From positions 1-58,376 of the forward strand of contig JAJSPD010000140.1 in NCBI GenBank assembly GCA_021307315.1: a DNA stretch of 58,376 bases. The letters are read 5' to 3'. Shown here piece by piece: positions 23,560 to 35,689 of this stretch. The notes under the pieces are model-generated. The model saw only the letters and a program-made list of their open reading frames with translations, made no database searches and had not been told where the DNA came from. The first letter of the stretch is position 1. Each line of letters begins with the position of its first letter. The translations under genes were made by a program, and so were the position numbers. This DNA is from Bisporella sp. PMI_857 (lineage: Eukaryota > Ascomycota > Leotiomycetes > Helotiales > Helotiaceae).

Positions 23560-25191
23560 TCAAGTCATCACACGTGGTGATAATTGATCCCTGTCTTCTT
23601 CATGTGAGGTTTGCTTCCATTCTCGATGAAGATGAATGCCCTGACTATTTCCATTGTGCATAACATGACCTGCATCAACCATCGTTTGAACGCCATTAAC
23701 ATTCCCAAGCTCAACATCAGGCAACTTGAAGAAGTTTCCTGAAAGGTCATTAAGAGTTTGATTTGATTCACCCTGCATGCGCTGTTGGCGCGATTTGTAG
23801 CGGGAGGGCCACGGGCGGAAGGAAGGCGAAGGGCCTTTCGAATCTGGGGCTTGGGAGCGCAGGGAAGAGAAAATCTTTAGTGACAGTACCGTTTCTATTA
23901 GGTTGAAATTTGGAAAGTAGTGTCCAATGAATTTTGCTAGAGATGGCATACAAGAGCAGATGACTCCGGTGCACATCTCGACGTGGCTACTAGAGGATTA
24001 GAGAACAAATTATCTAAGATAAAATTTCAAACTTACACGGTAATAAGAACTGGCACTGAATGCCACGACGAGTCTCCTTCATTCCGATTGAGAACAACTT
24101 TATAGTACACACTCAATGATGAGGCTATGCAAGCACTGCGCCATAGATTAGTGTTCGTGCAACTCATTCGCAATGGTGAAAATACCCAAGGCCAGTCAGG
24201 AAAATAATAAGAACACCGAATTTCCGCCGAGTTGAGAGCTTAAGTTTTGCAACACCAAAGACCGGAAGTAATAGTATATATACATCCACTCCAAAGCTTG
24301 TGGCAGATACGGGGACTGATATCTTGAGGATATTTCGTATACGGGGCTCCTCATATACTTCGGCCCAAGATTGACCTGGGCGAGGTGAGAGAGAAACGAG
24401 CTGTGCGATTGTGTACCCTGTAAAAATGACGATTGTGAAAACGAGGCCAGCCCAGATAGCCATGCGTAGAGTCTTAAGTGGTCGGAAGAGCTGGAGATAA
24501 AAGATAAAGAATGTGACTTTTGCCAATGCCAAAATTATTGTCGATGTCCAGTTGTGAATGTACAATGGCTGAGTGGCGTTTGTCAGATCAACACAAGATT
24601 ACCTGTAGAAGAAGTTGACTTACAACAGAGAACCAGGGATTCAACACCGCGAGGACGCTCAAGTCCCAACCTTTTTGATGAGTCTGGGTAGTTCTGGATA
24701 TTGAAAAATAAATAAATCAATACTAACCATGGTGTCCAAAGCCTCCCTTTTTCACATCTAAGAAAATGATTAGGTTTGAACTTAAGAATGAGAACATGGG
24801 ACACCAACTGATTACCACGAGTATATAATATGCAATTGCACCAAACTATACAGCTATAAGCTTCGTTTTACTTCAGGAGATAGTGTAGTTCGACCATACA
24901 GCAGTCAGAAGACAAGTTACTACAGACCGGTCAGTTCACTAACCCAATGTGGCAAATGAGAGGAACGCCAGAGCTTACAATCATCCCAAGTATAACGTCC
25001 CATTATCTTAATCTTCGAAGTTATTCTGATACCTAGAAACAACATCATAATCGGAAGCATGATGCCCCCACAATAATGAAGGTTGTACCACGAGTTACTT
25101 GGCTCTGAAAATTGGGTTTCACCCCCGGAGGAGGGCTATATGACGGGAGCTGCGCGAGGATAGAGTCCGGAATCTGCTCAAGAATACCCAT
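23560..25191 (-). pseudogene. PTH11-type seven-helix protein (copy 2), one-base frameshift
   Basis: Eight exons can be traced: 25191-24979, 24919-24900, 24845-24816, 24746-24728, 24670-24624, 24568-24186, 24135-24037, 23989-23560. The start MGILEQIPDSILAQLPSYSP then PPGVKPNF is a typical N-terminus. Helix 1 leads to GRYTWDD, then LTCLLTA, FGAIAYYILV, GGFGHHGWDLSVLAVLNPW, FYLQLFRPLKTLRMAIWAG and EMCTGVICSCMPSLAKFIG. From exon 2 on the frame is continuous. Exon 1 is 213 nt where 214 are needed, and the break lies at a run of five G (25065-25069, C on plus): upstream reads FIIVGASCF, downstream LPIMMLFLGIRITSK. One missing G, by mutation or sequencing error, explains it. A shortened protein from ATG 25060 would lack the exposed N-terminus. 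Introns 3 and 4 end in AAAAAG. Confidence 0.7.
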
Positions 25192-28100
25192 TCTGAAGCT
25201 CTGTAGCGTTCAGGGAGGAAAGTGGAATAATACTATTGGGATTGAGGACTAGGAGGAAGGGCTTTACACACCAAGGTCGTGGGTGCGAGTAGAAAGAGGA
25301 GAAAATTCAATGAACGAGTTGATCACATAATCCTTTTTTTTTTAAAGAACAATCCGTGACAAGAATTTGTCCACCCTCCATCTTATGCGGAAGTGGGGCT
25401 GAGCAGTGCTGTTCCGTTCATCAATTCAATCTTCAATAGCAATTGTGGCTTTGCGTAGATCGGTCGTTACCGCTAATAATCCTCTAGCGCGATACTGTAA
25501 GCTGCAACCTACCCTCTATTGATGTGATTCATCACCATATACCATCTAGAAACTGGCCAAAGGAGGCGCTAATTGGCTCTCTCTCTAATAGTCCCCTATA
25601 TACCATGCCGGATATTCTGCCCAATTTGTGTCCAAAATAGGAATAGTTTATTAGTAAACGCAATGATTCTGTAGCTCAGAAGACACCAGACTAAATGGGG
25701 GCGGAGCGGGGGGGGGGGGAGACTAGCGTTGTTGCTTTCCCACAAGTTTGTTTTCCCGAGCCCCAGGAAATCGCCAAGATAGCACATGCAGCATAAGCTG
25801 ATTGTCGCAATATAAATTCAGCCAGATGTTGGTTTCGGAATAGGGCACTGTGTGTGCCGTGCCACTTGGGCTGATAGTAATATCGATTCCCTTGGAACGG
25901 ATTGCTATAGGTACGTTAGATAAAGTATGTACTGTACCTCACAAGGGATCGATACATGTCCTGCTCTTTCCTACCCGAGTTGGGATACCCGACGCGCGCC
26001 CGTACGAGCAGGTTGTCACACCATCATCTCTTTGCGTTTGATATGTGGCTGCGCCTCTGAAAATCCACCAGATATACATATCTTAATTCTTAGTCGACCC
26101 GTGGATTGTATTCAAAGCCCAGAGTCTCAGTATTGCCAAGCTTGCAGCTTTGTTGCCGTAAAATCTAGATAAGTATTAACTTGAGAGATTGTTTAGACCA
26201 GGAGTAAATTGCCAAACATTTAGTATCACGTCGTCTGGCCCAATCGATAGCCCAACCCCAGCAAGCATCCCAGGCGGGCCTCTCTTCGTCGTCTTAGAAT
26301 ACATTTTATACTAAGCATATAATAGTCAATGGTTCATCCTCTGCGAGGCAAAGCAGAGATGATGATCTTAGAGTACAAATCCAAGCAGAAAACTCCTTCC
26401 TTTGTAGCTTAAGGCTTCTCGGATTTTCTCTAAGGTAAGTCGCCACCCTTTCATACTTCAGATATTGACAACAAAAGTTTTCAGTGTATGCAGCCTTACG
26501 AGGAAGTGGGAATTTAGAGAAGCTTACCCTATCTGGGAGGAATCAATAGCCCAAGTAGGATCAATTATCGCAATCTTCAAAAGCTACCACGCCTTAATAA
26601 GTTCATAGAGGTGAGTGAGCATAATAGCTGTCGCTGTTCATTACCTATTATTATCATGGAAGGTGGCAGCACATATCTCATATAGCTTTCCTTCAAGATC
26701 AGGTGGCACTACTAAACTCGGGTTTTAATACCGCAGCCGCCTCCAAATTCGAACATAATACAAGCCAATTTTCATCATTATACTTTGCTGGCAGCCTTAT
26801 AGAAAGAGATATCTCTCAGACACTGTTCCGGTCAACAATGACACAAAATTTGATTAATGAATTTTATACTTCTCTGAAGCCTCTTGTAACCTTTATGGGG
26901 AAAGCTATGATTGCGTAAATTTGATAAATTACGATATTATGACCGAACATGGCGCGATTTTGATGAGACAAAATCACTCATATACCATGCCATCCAACCT
27001 GTGCATTGTGCTTCGGGAACGAGACTATGTTGAAGAGCATTTCATTCAAGATTGTTAGATAAATTATCACGAGGTAGCAATATCCTGGCGCTAATTTTTT
27101 GGTTATGCCAATAAACTAGAGACAGCGACGCATCCACGTGACCGCCCCTTTTATCCTTTGGTTAATTTGGCTTCTGAGATCTATCTTGGCACTATATACA
27201 ATCCCAGCACTTGGTTGCAGTTAGATCAGATGGGTGGTAGAACAAAGATCTGAAGAAATCATTGCCTGGAGGCCGATGCCAACTTTATTGATGGCGCGAT
27301 CGCGACTGGCTTGCTCGGAAGATGTTTTTGGCACACATTGCTTACGCGCCAATGGCTGAATTGTGGTCATAGCCGAAACCGGCTTAATTCCGGGTTATTG
27401 TGCATATCACTCTGGAGATACCAAACCAGCACGCTCAGTTCGTGGTTGTTGGTTAGTAACGTGTTGTTATCATACAGCGTCCTTTCGTTTCTACGCAGTG
27501 ACTTTTTGCATATGTACAAGTCCTTGCATATGCATTCTTCAATAACGCTGGATGCAAGCCACAATATGCGGGAAATTGCTGATTGCATGTGAATAGACAC
27601 GCATGATTATCCTAAACGGTTTCTACACACAATCAGCATCGTGTTTCTGATAGTGGATGAGAGAGATACAATCATGGCTAATAGATACGATTTTGAGGCG
27701 CGGCCCTACCTGTACTATCTGCATAAGCAATGTGATGTGATCGACGAAGGCCCAGCTCACTCTAAAACTAACCGTATCACATTGAAGATCGCTCCTAATT
27801 TCACGTTTACATATTATTTACAGAAAAAAGTATCCAGTAACTCAATAGCATAAGATGTCCCCATGAACTCATGCAATTGAAAATGGAGTTCGATAACTAG
27901 GAGATGTGAGCAAAACAGGTGCAACCCCTAAATCTATATTTGCTATAGGCCCAAGTGGGATGCGTCAATTCATAAGAATCACCCATATAAGGAAAGATCA
28001 TATAGTAAGGACGCCGAGTAGCGAAACAGGTCACCGGCAGAAAAGATTGCTATTTACTTCGATTACTAATGCAGGATATGTTATTGTGGCTGCGATTATG

Positions 28101-28790
28101 TCAGATTTGAGGTGTGATTTCGACGGCGTCGAAAGCCATTGACTAGCAAAGTATGCCACACCACGGAGACTTTGCCCTCCTGGAACGACTTTCATTTATC
28201 TACATAGAGACTATCCATTGCGTTGTACTCGATTGGATCTTGCAACGACGGTATAGATGACACCCTACCCTCAGGAAATTCGGAATTCATAGAATTGCCC
28301 TGCATACGAGAGCCGGCTGAGTAGATGAGGCACAGAAAGCGGTGCCTCTGATGATAATTCTAATATACAATACAGTAAGGTATTGAATGATGAGCACGAA
28401 GCAAAACCGCCGTATTGACGTTGCAGCGATGTCAATAGGGTAGGCTTTAACATTCTCGGTAAACCCAACCGGGCTATCGTGACTGACGCACAGTTGTCGG
28501 TAAGTGGCAGGGTTGCTGAGTACTACCGTAAATGCCCCACTTTCTCATTAGGGCTACAGCTATCTATAAGGCTGAGTGACAGAGAGTGCCGCAGCCTCAA
28601 TTTCTTTGGGAAAAGGTGGTGTGTCATTATCACCGTGACTTATCGTAGCTAGTGCGATGTAGTTTCCATAGTTTCGCCAGAATCAAAGATTCCCCAGGTC
28701 AATGAAGGTACGGGGCTCGAATAGTACACTTTTCTCCAAATCCAACAGATATTTGATCTTTGCTGCTTGTCATAGCCCTACTCCTCCATC
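25192..28790. other. 3.6-kb gene-poor stretch
   Basis: No gene is supported. A 13-G run is near 25709-25721. On the minus strand around 25860-26270 some frames look coding-like (for example GPPGMLAGVGLSIGPDDVIL and KGIDITISPSGTAHTV) but are cut by stops, and competing frames are equally open. Around 26560-26760 minus, LVVPPDLEGKLYEICAATF is similar in character. These may be relics. The promoter of the P450 gene should be at the right end. Confidence 0.4.
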
Positions 28791-30652
28791 ATGCAGACCA
28801 GTGATGAGATTACCCAGTCATGGAGTGCTCGCAAAATATCTGTTGTATTTATCTTTCTTTCCATTGCGGTTTTTGTGTGGAAGTTTATAGTCCATAGACG
28901 AAAATACTCCAACTTGGTAAGAATCACTACTTGTATATCCTTTATAACTGTTGAAAAGAATAATAGCCTGGACCTCCTCACAGCTTTCTTTTCGGGCATC
29001 TGCCGGTTATGGTCAAAATGATGAAGAAGTATCCAACAGACCTCCATCCCCAGGTGGTCATGACCTTGATTACACGAGAGTATAATCTCACTGGCTTCTG
29101 GTATCTTGACACATGGCCAATATCCTCACCTATTGTGATTGTAATAGATCCTATGGTTGCAGCACAGATTACACAGAAAAGTGTTCTTCCCAAATCTGCT
29201 CATATTATGAAATCCGCTTCCCATTTGCTCGGGAAACGGAGTATTGTTTCAGCAAATGGAGGTGACTGGAAGTCGCTGCGCACGATGTTCAACCCAGGAT
29301 TTTCGAGTTCTCATCTTATAGCTACAGCTGTTCCAGGGATGGTAGATGATATTGGAATCTTTGTCCAGAAGCTATCGAGTTACGCCGACTCAGGAGAGAT
29401 AGTGTGTATGTTTAAACCTGCAATGTTGTTGGCAATCGACATGATTGGTAGAGTTGTTATGGATACAGATTTCAATTCACAAAGAGACGAGAACCTACTT
29501 GTAAACGCATTTGCAAATCAAGTACTATGGACGCCTGGAGCCCCGTCTGTCTCTCTAAATCCATTCATACTCCTCAACCCTGTCTACAAATATATGAATT
29601 GGAAGTATGAGCGTCAAATGTACAGCTTTTTAGAAGATTACCTAGAGCGAAGGTTTTCTTCAAGCAGCAATAATGAAAAACAAAAACTGGGTAGAAAGCT
29701 TCGCGTTATTGATATAGCGCTTGAGATGTACGCCGGGGAAAAGATGGGACGCTCTATTTTTGATAAAGAATTTAGAAAGACCGCGATGGACAAGTAAGTT
29801 TCCAGAACTCTCAACCCACAACTAAAAGCTTACGCAGAGATTCAATAGCATCCGAACATTCATCTTTGCTGGCCATGACACAGTCAGCTCTACTATATGC
29901 GTATGTCGATACCTAAAATTTAACGTATTTGACCCCGTTGACTGACATTTGGCTCACCCTTAGCATATTTATCAGCTATTGAGTGAGCATCCAAACTTCG
30001 TGATACGGCTGAAAGCAGAATATGATAACACATTTGGCTCCGATCTTACTCAAACAAGCCAAATTCTGAAACGCAACCCGAACAAGCTCAGCGAATTGCC
30101 CCTCACAACCGCTGTTATCAAAGAGGCTCTCCGACTCAACCCCCCTGCCAGTTCCGTCCGTTCAGGTGATCCCAAGTACGTATCTCTAGCCGCCAGATGC
30201 AAACAAGTCTAACACACCTCACCATATATAGGATTCAGATCACATATAACGGCAAAATATACGACACTGTGGGTCCTGAGATCTGGATATGTAGCCATAC
30301 AATTCAACGCTCCGCCAATTCGTATCCCTCTCCTGATTCATTCGATCCCGATCGCTTCCTCCCACCTAATACCTCGCCACCAGATGCCTTTCGGCCATTT
30401 GAGAGAGGCCCCCGGAATTGTATTGGGCTCGATATGGCAATGATGGAGTTGAAACTTATCATGGTACTAACATTGAGGGAGTTTAAATTTGACTTAGCTT
30501 ACGAGGACTTGAATGCAATCAAGGGAGATAGGGAACATGGGCAAAAGGTTGACGGCTTTGGAGGATGGGGATATCAGACTTTGTTACTCAACGCAAGGCC
30601 TAAAGGTGAAATGCCCATGAGAATTAGCAGGAGAATAACCTCCTCCAGTTAG
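28791..30652 (+). CDS. Cytochrome P450 monooxygenase
   Basis: Five exons (28791-28916, 28967-29793, 29849-29900, 29964-30175, 30232-30652) give 545 aa, all in frame through GT-AG introns of 50-63 nt. An N-terminal membrane anchor (ISVVFIFLSIAVFVWKFIV) precedes the proline hinge PGPPHSFLFGHLPVM. The I-helix oxygen-binding motif is FAGHDTVSS, the K-helix ExxR is KEALRL, and the heme loop is FRPFERGPRNCIGLDMAMME with the Cys ligand. The layout fits ER-bound fungal P450s of secondary metabolism, with resemblance to the StcS/AflN group. The family number cannot be assigned here. Next to a GMC oxidoreductase on the same strand, it probably hydroxylates a pathway intermediate. All key residues are present. 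Confidence 0.88.
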
Positions 30653-31396
30653 AGGTTTCACACCTGCCAATAGTTTCATTCATTTTTGCTGCTTAGTAAA
30701 CCAGAATTATAGTTTTCATATAATCGATTTCAGCCCACCAGCTATTATATATCACTAATTACAGCAAAGCCATGGTCGTGATAATTAGCATAGTGTCAAA
30801 GGCTGATTGAGGAATATTGAATTATAGAAATCAATCAATTTAACAACAATCGATGCGCTGCATTGATAAGCTTTAACAATTCCAGAGCTGAAATTTAGAC
30901 ATAAGTCCATTAAATGGAGGTATCATACTTTTGAAACAATAAAAGGTGACACTTGTACCCTGGTACTTTGAGGGGGTGTCAGCCTATCAAAACCGCCCCC
31001 TTTTTCTCTCTCGCTTGGTAGTTAAATGCCAAGCCGGGCCGTTTTAGCGAGCCGGCCAGGATAAATGGTATATGTTGATACTACCCAACTATCTCAGGAT
31101 CTACAAATTACTGACCCACCTCCACAACAGCCCACCATAATTATATATCCCAGGACGATATCAATATAGCGCAAGATTTCCAGTTTGTTTGCTACGCCGC
31201 ACTGAATGTTGCACAACCGTGCCTTGGAGACGGTCGCCAGGTCGCCAAGACGGCGTTTGCATCCTAAGTGTTAACTGTTTTGATTCTTTTCCATCTTAAG
31301 CTCTGGTCTTGAAGCAGTTAATTCTCGAAATTGAGGAGATATCTCTATTCTCTTTGCCTGACTAGCGTCTCCCAATCTTGAGTTGATTGCACCATA
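30653..31396. promoter_or_regulatory. Intergenic between P450 and GMC genes
   Basis: About 0.74 kb that should contain the P450 terminator and the GMC promoter. It has AT-rich sequence with a short atataattat-type stretch near 31136-31150. No defined site is recognised. Confidence 0.4.
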
Positions 31397-33474
31397 ATGT
31401 GGCCATTCAGTGCCAGATATCCCGAGTACAGCCCCGAGCACATCGACACAAAAAGCTACGACTACATCGTGGTAGGAGGTATGCTTATCTTTCCCATTAT
31501 ACCACTCAAGTAAGCGTCTGAACTTCGTTACTAATCTGCAAAACAGGTGGAACCGCGGGCTGTGCTTTGGCATCACGATTGAGTGACGACCTAAAAACTA
31601 CAGTCCTGGTTCTTGAACGCGGCCCTGTCAGTGACACATGGCTCTCTAGAATCCCTATTGTCTCAGCAAATCTCTTCCGCCCAAACAGTGGAGCCTTCAG
31701 CTGGAAAAGCGAGCCCATGGAATATGCAGATGAAAGGAGGGGTAGTGTTTTTGTAGGAGAGGTTCTTGGTGGAGCGACACGGATCAACAGCATGTTGTAC
31801 ACACGAGGAACTGCAGCTGACTACGATTCCTGGGCTAATATGGGTCATGCTGACTGGAGCTACAATAAAGTATTACCGTACTTTGTTAAAGCAGAGACCA
31901 GTCTTAACCAGCCCAAGTCAGCCTATCGTGGAAGTTCTGGCCCTTGGATCACGAAGACTTTTACATATTATGAGTGGCTCTTTAATGTGTGCCGAGTGTG
32001 AGTAACTGGGATTTCATCCCCTGTATGTCATTTAAGGCGAACAGTATGCTGACACAGATCCAGATTCATAGACGCAGCCCAAGCTTTGGGCTTCGTGCGG
32101 ATACCTGACCCAAACTTACCACATGTACCTGCAGATGGACTTGCCACACATGATGTTACAGTCAATGAAGCAAAACAACGCGTGTCATCTTTTGACGCAT
32201 TTCTCCCTTTGAAAGTTGCGGTAGAGAGACAGAATAATCTAGCAATTTGTACCAATGCAATGGTCACTCGGCTTGCATTTTCTGACGTCGGCGGAAAGCA
32301 CACATGTGAGAAGGTGCTCTTCAAATCTAACAAATCTAGCTTGAACAAGGAATTTTCTGTCAGGGCAAATAAAGAAGTCATTGTCTGCGCTGGGGCAATA
32401 TCGTCACCACAAATCTTGATGCTTAGGTATTGCTCAATCTCCACAAGTTTTCACCTTCCAAGTAGATGCACGGCCTAACTTGAAATTTTAATAGCGGAAT
32501 CGGCCCTAAGAAGCATCTGGAAGAACATGAAATTCAAGTGGTGCAAGACCTCCCAGGGGTTGGATCTCATTTAGTATACCCCCACACCTTGTATTTGGAA
32601 ACTGGACTAATGTAGGATCTTGTAGACCGATCACACCGGAATCCCAGTTGTTTGGGAGGTCCCTATCAGGGAATCGCTCACCTCGCTGGCCAACTCCCCT
32701 ATTCTGAAAGGAACGATTGAGCTATTCAAGTATATCTTTCGGAAGACCGGCCTCTTAAGCATCCCTATCCAAATGCTTTCACTCTTCGTACGCTCCACTT
32801 CTCTTAATGAGGACGGAAGTTACCTCTTCGCGGAACCTTCAGACAAAGACAAAGGGTCTACAACACCAATAGCTGCAGAGCTGATTCCGAACATCGAACT
32901 CATGCCACTTCCCGCTAATGCAATGGATGTCAATATGGAGGAACACAATGCGCTATATCCAAAAATTGGTATCTTCTCCATTATAGCTACGGTCGTACGG
33001 CCCAAGTCTCGTGGAACTGTTCGACTCGCCTCCTCTAATCCCCATGATCGACCAAAAGTCGATTTTGGATTCCTCTCCGACCCTTCGGATCTCATCATTG
33101 CGCGAAAGGCCGTCCGCCTCTCTTTGAAGGTCGGACAGGCAATGAAAGCAAGTGGGTTCTCCTTGCAACGTAACTTATGCTATCCAGAAGAGAAGCAGAA
33201 AATCGATATTGAGAACGGCAATACCAAGGAGATGGACAGGTTCATTCGACAGAAAGTGAGATCGACTTTTCATTACGCCTGCAGCTGCCGAATGGCCCCG
33301 CAACATGACAAATTGTCGCCTGGCGTAGTGGATGATAAATTGAGAGTTTATGGGGTTCGGAATTTGAGAGTGTGCGATACAAGTGTATTCCCTGAGATTA
33401 TCTCTTCCCATTTGCAGGCGCCAGCAGTTATGATAGGTGAAAGATGCGCAGATTTCATCAAAAATTCGGTCTAA
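31397..33474 (+). CDS. GMC-family FAD oxidoreductase
   Basis: Five exons (31397-31478, 31547-31997, 32064-32426, 32495-32573, 32626-33474) give 607 aa; every intron is GT-AG and frame is kept. The first intron splits the dinucleotide-binding motif, which reads YIVVGGGTAGCALASRL after splicing. The GMC signatures are GGATRINSMLYTRGTAADYD, the second signature GAISSPQILMLSGIGP, and PGVGSHLTDH. The catalytic His lies in FHYACSCRM, and a second catalytic-type His in SSHLQAP near the C-terminus. No signal peptide is seen, so it should act inside the cell, unlike secreted glucose or aryl-alcohol oxidases. Adjacent to the P450, it could oxidise an alcohol or perform a dehydrogenation in the same pathway. 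Substrate is unknown. Confidence 0.88.
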
Positions 33475-34437
33475 TCCATACGAGCTACAAACAATGTTTC
33501 CCTTTCAAAGTGTTTGGAAGTAGAGTCAACAAAGATAGCTAGTACCTAAATGTTGCATCTGGTCAGCGTTGGAGGAAAAGGAAGGGGGTTTCCAAAGGGT
33601 CCTCAGATATAGTATTTTGTTAGAGTATTCCAATTTACGAAATTTCACCGGAAGTAAAAGTTGGAGAAAACCCTCACTTGGGAGGCGTTCTTGTAACATA
33701 AATCTCTAGTATTGCAATATTGGGCAGTTCGCCCACATGTCATAAGCAAGACTATACTATAAATCTATCTATACACTTTACTACTTGAATATGAACCACA
33801 TGTATCTAGAAGCTACTCAGGTAGCCTCCTTTTTTTGGCAGGAAAAGGGGTACTCGCTTACTTAGCGTCCCTGTCCCGTCCCTCTTATCCTGCCGCTTAG
33901 CTAAATTAGGCAACGCCTACCCTCGTTTCACCAAAGCGAAAATTAGAGGTTGGTACGGGCTCAAAATAAGCAGTTGGTCCGTGCTTATATAGGAAGTTCC
34001 TGCCTGAATATATATTTTTTCTGGTTTTTTCAAAGAACAGAATGGTATATCCAGATGTATACTCATATTCAAGCTTTAACGTTTGTTAATATCTGACAAT
34101 TAGTTTCATTTATCTATTTCATCGACTATCCACGCTAAAGGGAACAATGTATTTATAAGGGATTCAGTCTCACTGATGTACTCGCAACTATATAGATTTG
34201 GCGCTGAGAGAGTTTGTGTCTGCTTCTTAGTAGAGAGGAGCTTTTTTACCCAGCGCTAGTCCTTGCTCGCTTGGCCTTGGGAGCGCTGCGCACGTACGGC
34301 AAAAATATATGAAGGTACTGAGGAATATCAGCTGAGGTCATAGGTGATTTGTGGGGTCGCTTACAATCCCTTTCTGCGCACTAATGATATATCTTCTCTT
34401 TCAGGGGTTTAAAAAAAAGTAAAACCTCCGCCACCGC
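33475..34437. other. Convergent intergenic region
   Basis: About 0.96 kb between the 3' ends of the GMC gene and the second SRR1-like gene. No gene or repeat is recognised. Confidence 0.5.
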
Positions 34438-35689
34438 TTACTGGCGACGGACGTACATCGTGGGTGAAGCTCCAAGATAGCTAAAACCATTCTCGCCATC
34501 CTGACCGATATGAGCGTTAGGATCCCTAGGATTGTATGACTGTCCACAATCCAACCCATCTGTGCGTATCTTCTTTTCTTTGTAATCCTTAACGAATGAA
34601 TTCGTTGTAGCTGAACCACGTCTAAAATAGAGTTAAATGAATGACCCTTTAGGTTTCCCCAAATAAAAGATAACTTACATATTTGATTCTGGCACCACAA
34701 GGGTCCGGTCATCCTGTCTGAGAGTTAGAGAGAGTGGGAAGTCCTTATACTTGTCGGGATTGATGACGTAAGGTGAGAGGATAGCTGCAGGTCGAGTGTA
34801 TTCGAGGATAGATTCCAATAGAGGAAAGCAGGTTCGTTGATCAACAACCATCGTTTCCTCATCAACCTTGACAAAACCAAATTGGTGACTACGATTGCCA
34901 TTGACAACCTCCATCCCATAGTGTGCGGCAACTTTGGCGTCTAGCTCGAGATATTGAGGATCTTGGATGAATATAGGGATCTTGAGCTGTGCGTGATCCT
35001 TATGCATTTCTTCCCATACTTCTCGGAGGACTATCAACATTGCATGTTGATAATGAAGCCTGGTAGCTCCGTTAGAGACGGGAGAGCAAAAAGTGCCGCC
35101 ACCGAAAGCAACAATTTTCTTACAAGTCGTCTGTTTGAACGTATAACGTGCTAAGTCCTTAATTTGTTTACAGATCTCTGTTTCTCTGAAGATCTCCACA
35201 TTTGAGTCGAACATCTCACGGACTCTAGCTTCATTAGGATAAGTCCTTTTTTGCATATGCAATACCGCTTCTTTCTGCATTGCCTCCATTTGCTGCATGG
35301 GGAACATTTGCTTTAGTTCCCTAGTCAAGAAGGTAAGGTGAGAACAACTGCTGATATATTTTATAATAAACTTACTCTAAAGGCAGTTGAAGCGGCTGTG
35401 TAGCCGCTGTCATGCTGAAGGCTGTGGTATCTCTCCTAGCCTCTTCCCGTGCTTGTTGATAATCCCTACCGATACCGAGAAGATAAGCAAATGGATTGGC
35501 GTCGGTTATATAATTGAGTCGTCTAACAATTCTTGCATTTCTTTCCGAAGCTTTTACTAACTTAAGTTCCAACCAATTTAGTGGGTAGCACTCTGAGCCA
35601 GAATCGGGTTGGGGGTTAGGCGTGCCGACGTTGAGAATGTGGTGAAGATCTTGTGCTGTCTCGGAAGGGCTAGGTTGCTTGGGTAGCAT
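34438..35689 (-). CDS. SRR1-like domain protein (copy 2)
   Basis: Three exons (35689-35376, 35320-34679, 34621-34438) give 379 aa. Introns are GTAAGT...CTAG (55 nt) and GTAAGT...TTAG (57 nt), and the frame is continuous by codon count. The N-terminal region has ERNARIVRRLNYITDANPFA. The SRR1 core reads KKIVAFGGGTFCSP, QHAMLIVLREVWEEMH, IPIFIQDPQYLELDAKVAAH, GMEVVNGN, FVKVDEETMVV and TRPAAILSPYV. The C-terminus is a glycine- and asparagine-rich tail ending MYVRRQ. It is only distantly similar to the SRR1-like protein at 9458-10633, so this is not a recent duplicate. Role is unknown beyond the domain name. Confidence 0.85.

Noticed and set aside
25860..26280. A lectin-like or synthase gene on the minus strand
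   Set aside because: Some frames look protein-like, but two or three frames compete, stops interrupt all of them and no family motif is present.
34401..34712. Frameshift at the last exon of the second SRR1-like gene
   Set aside because: A first reading suggested a break. Re-reading the minus strand base by base shows exon 34621-34438 is in frame with exon 2 and ends MYVRRQ; the longer open frame to 34401 is a shadow.
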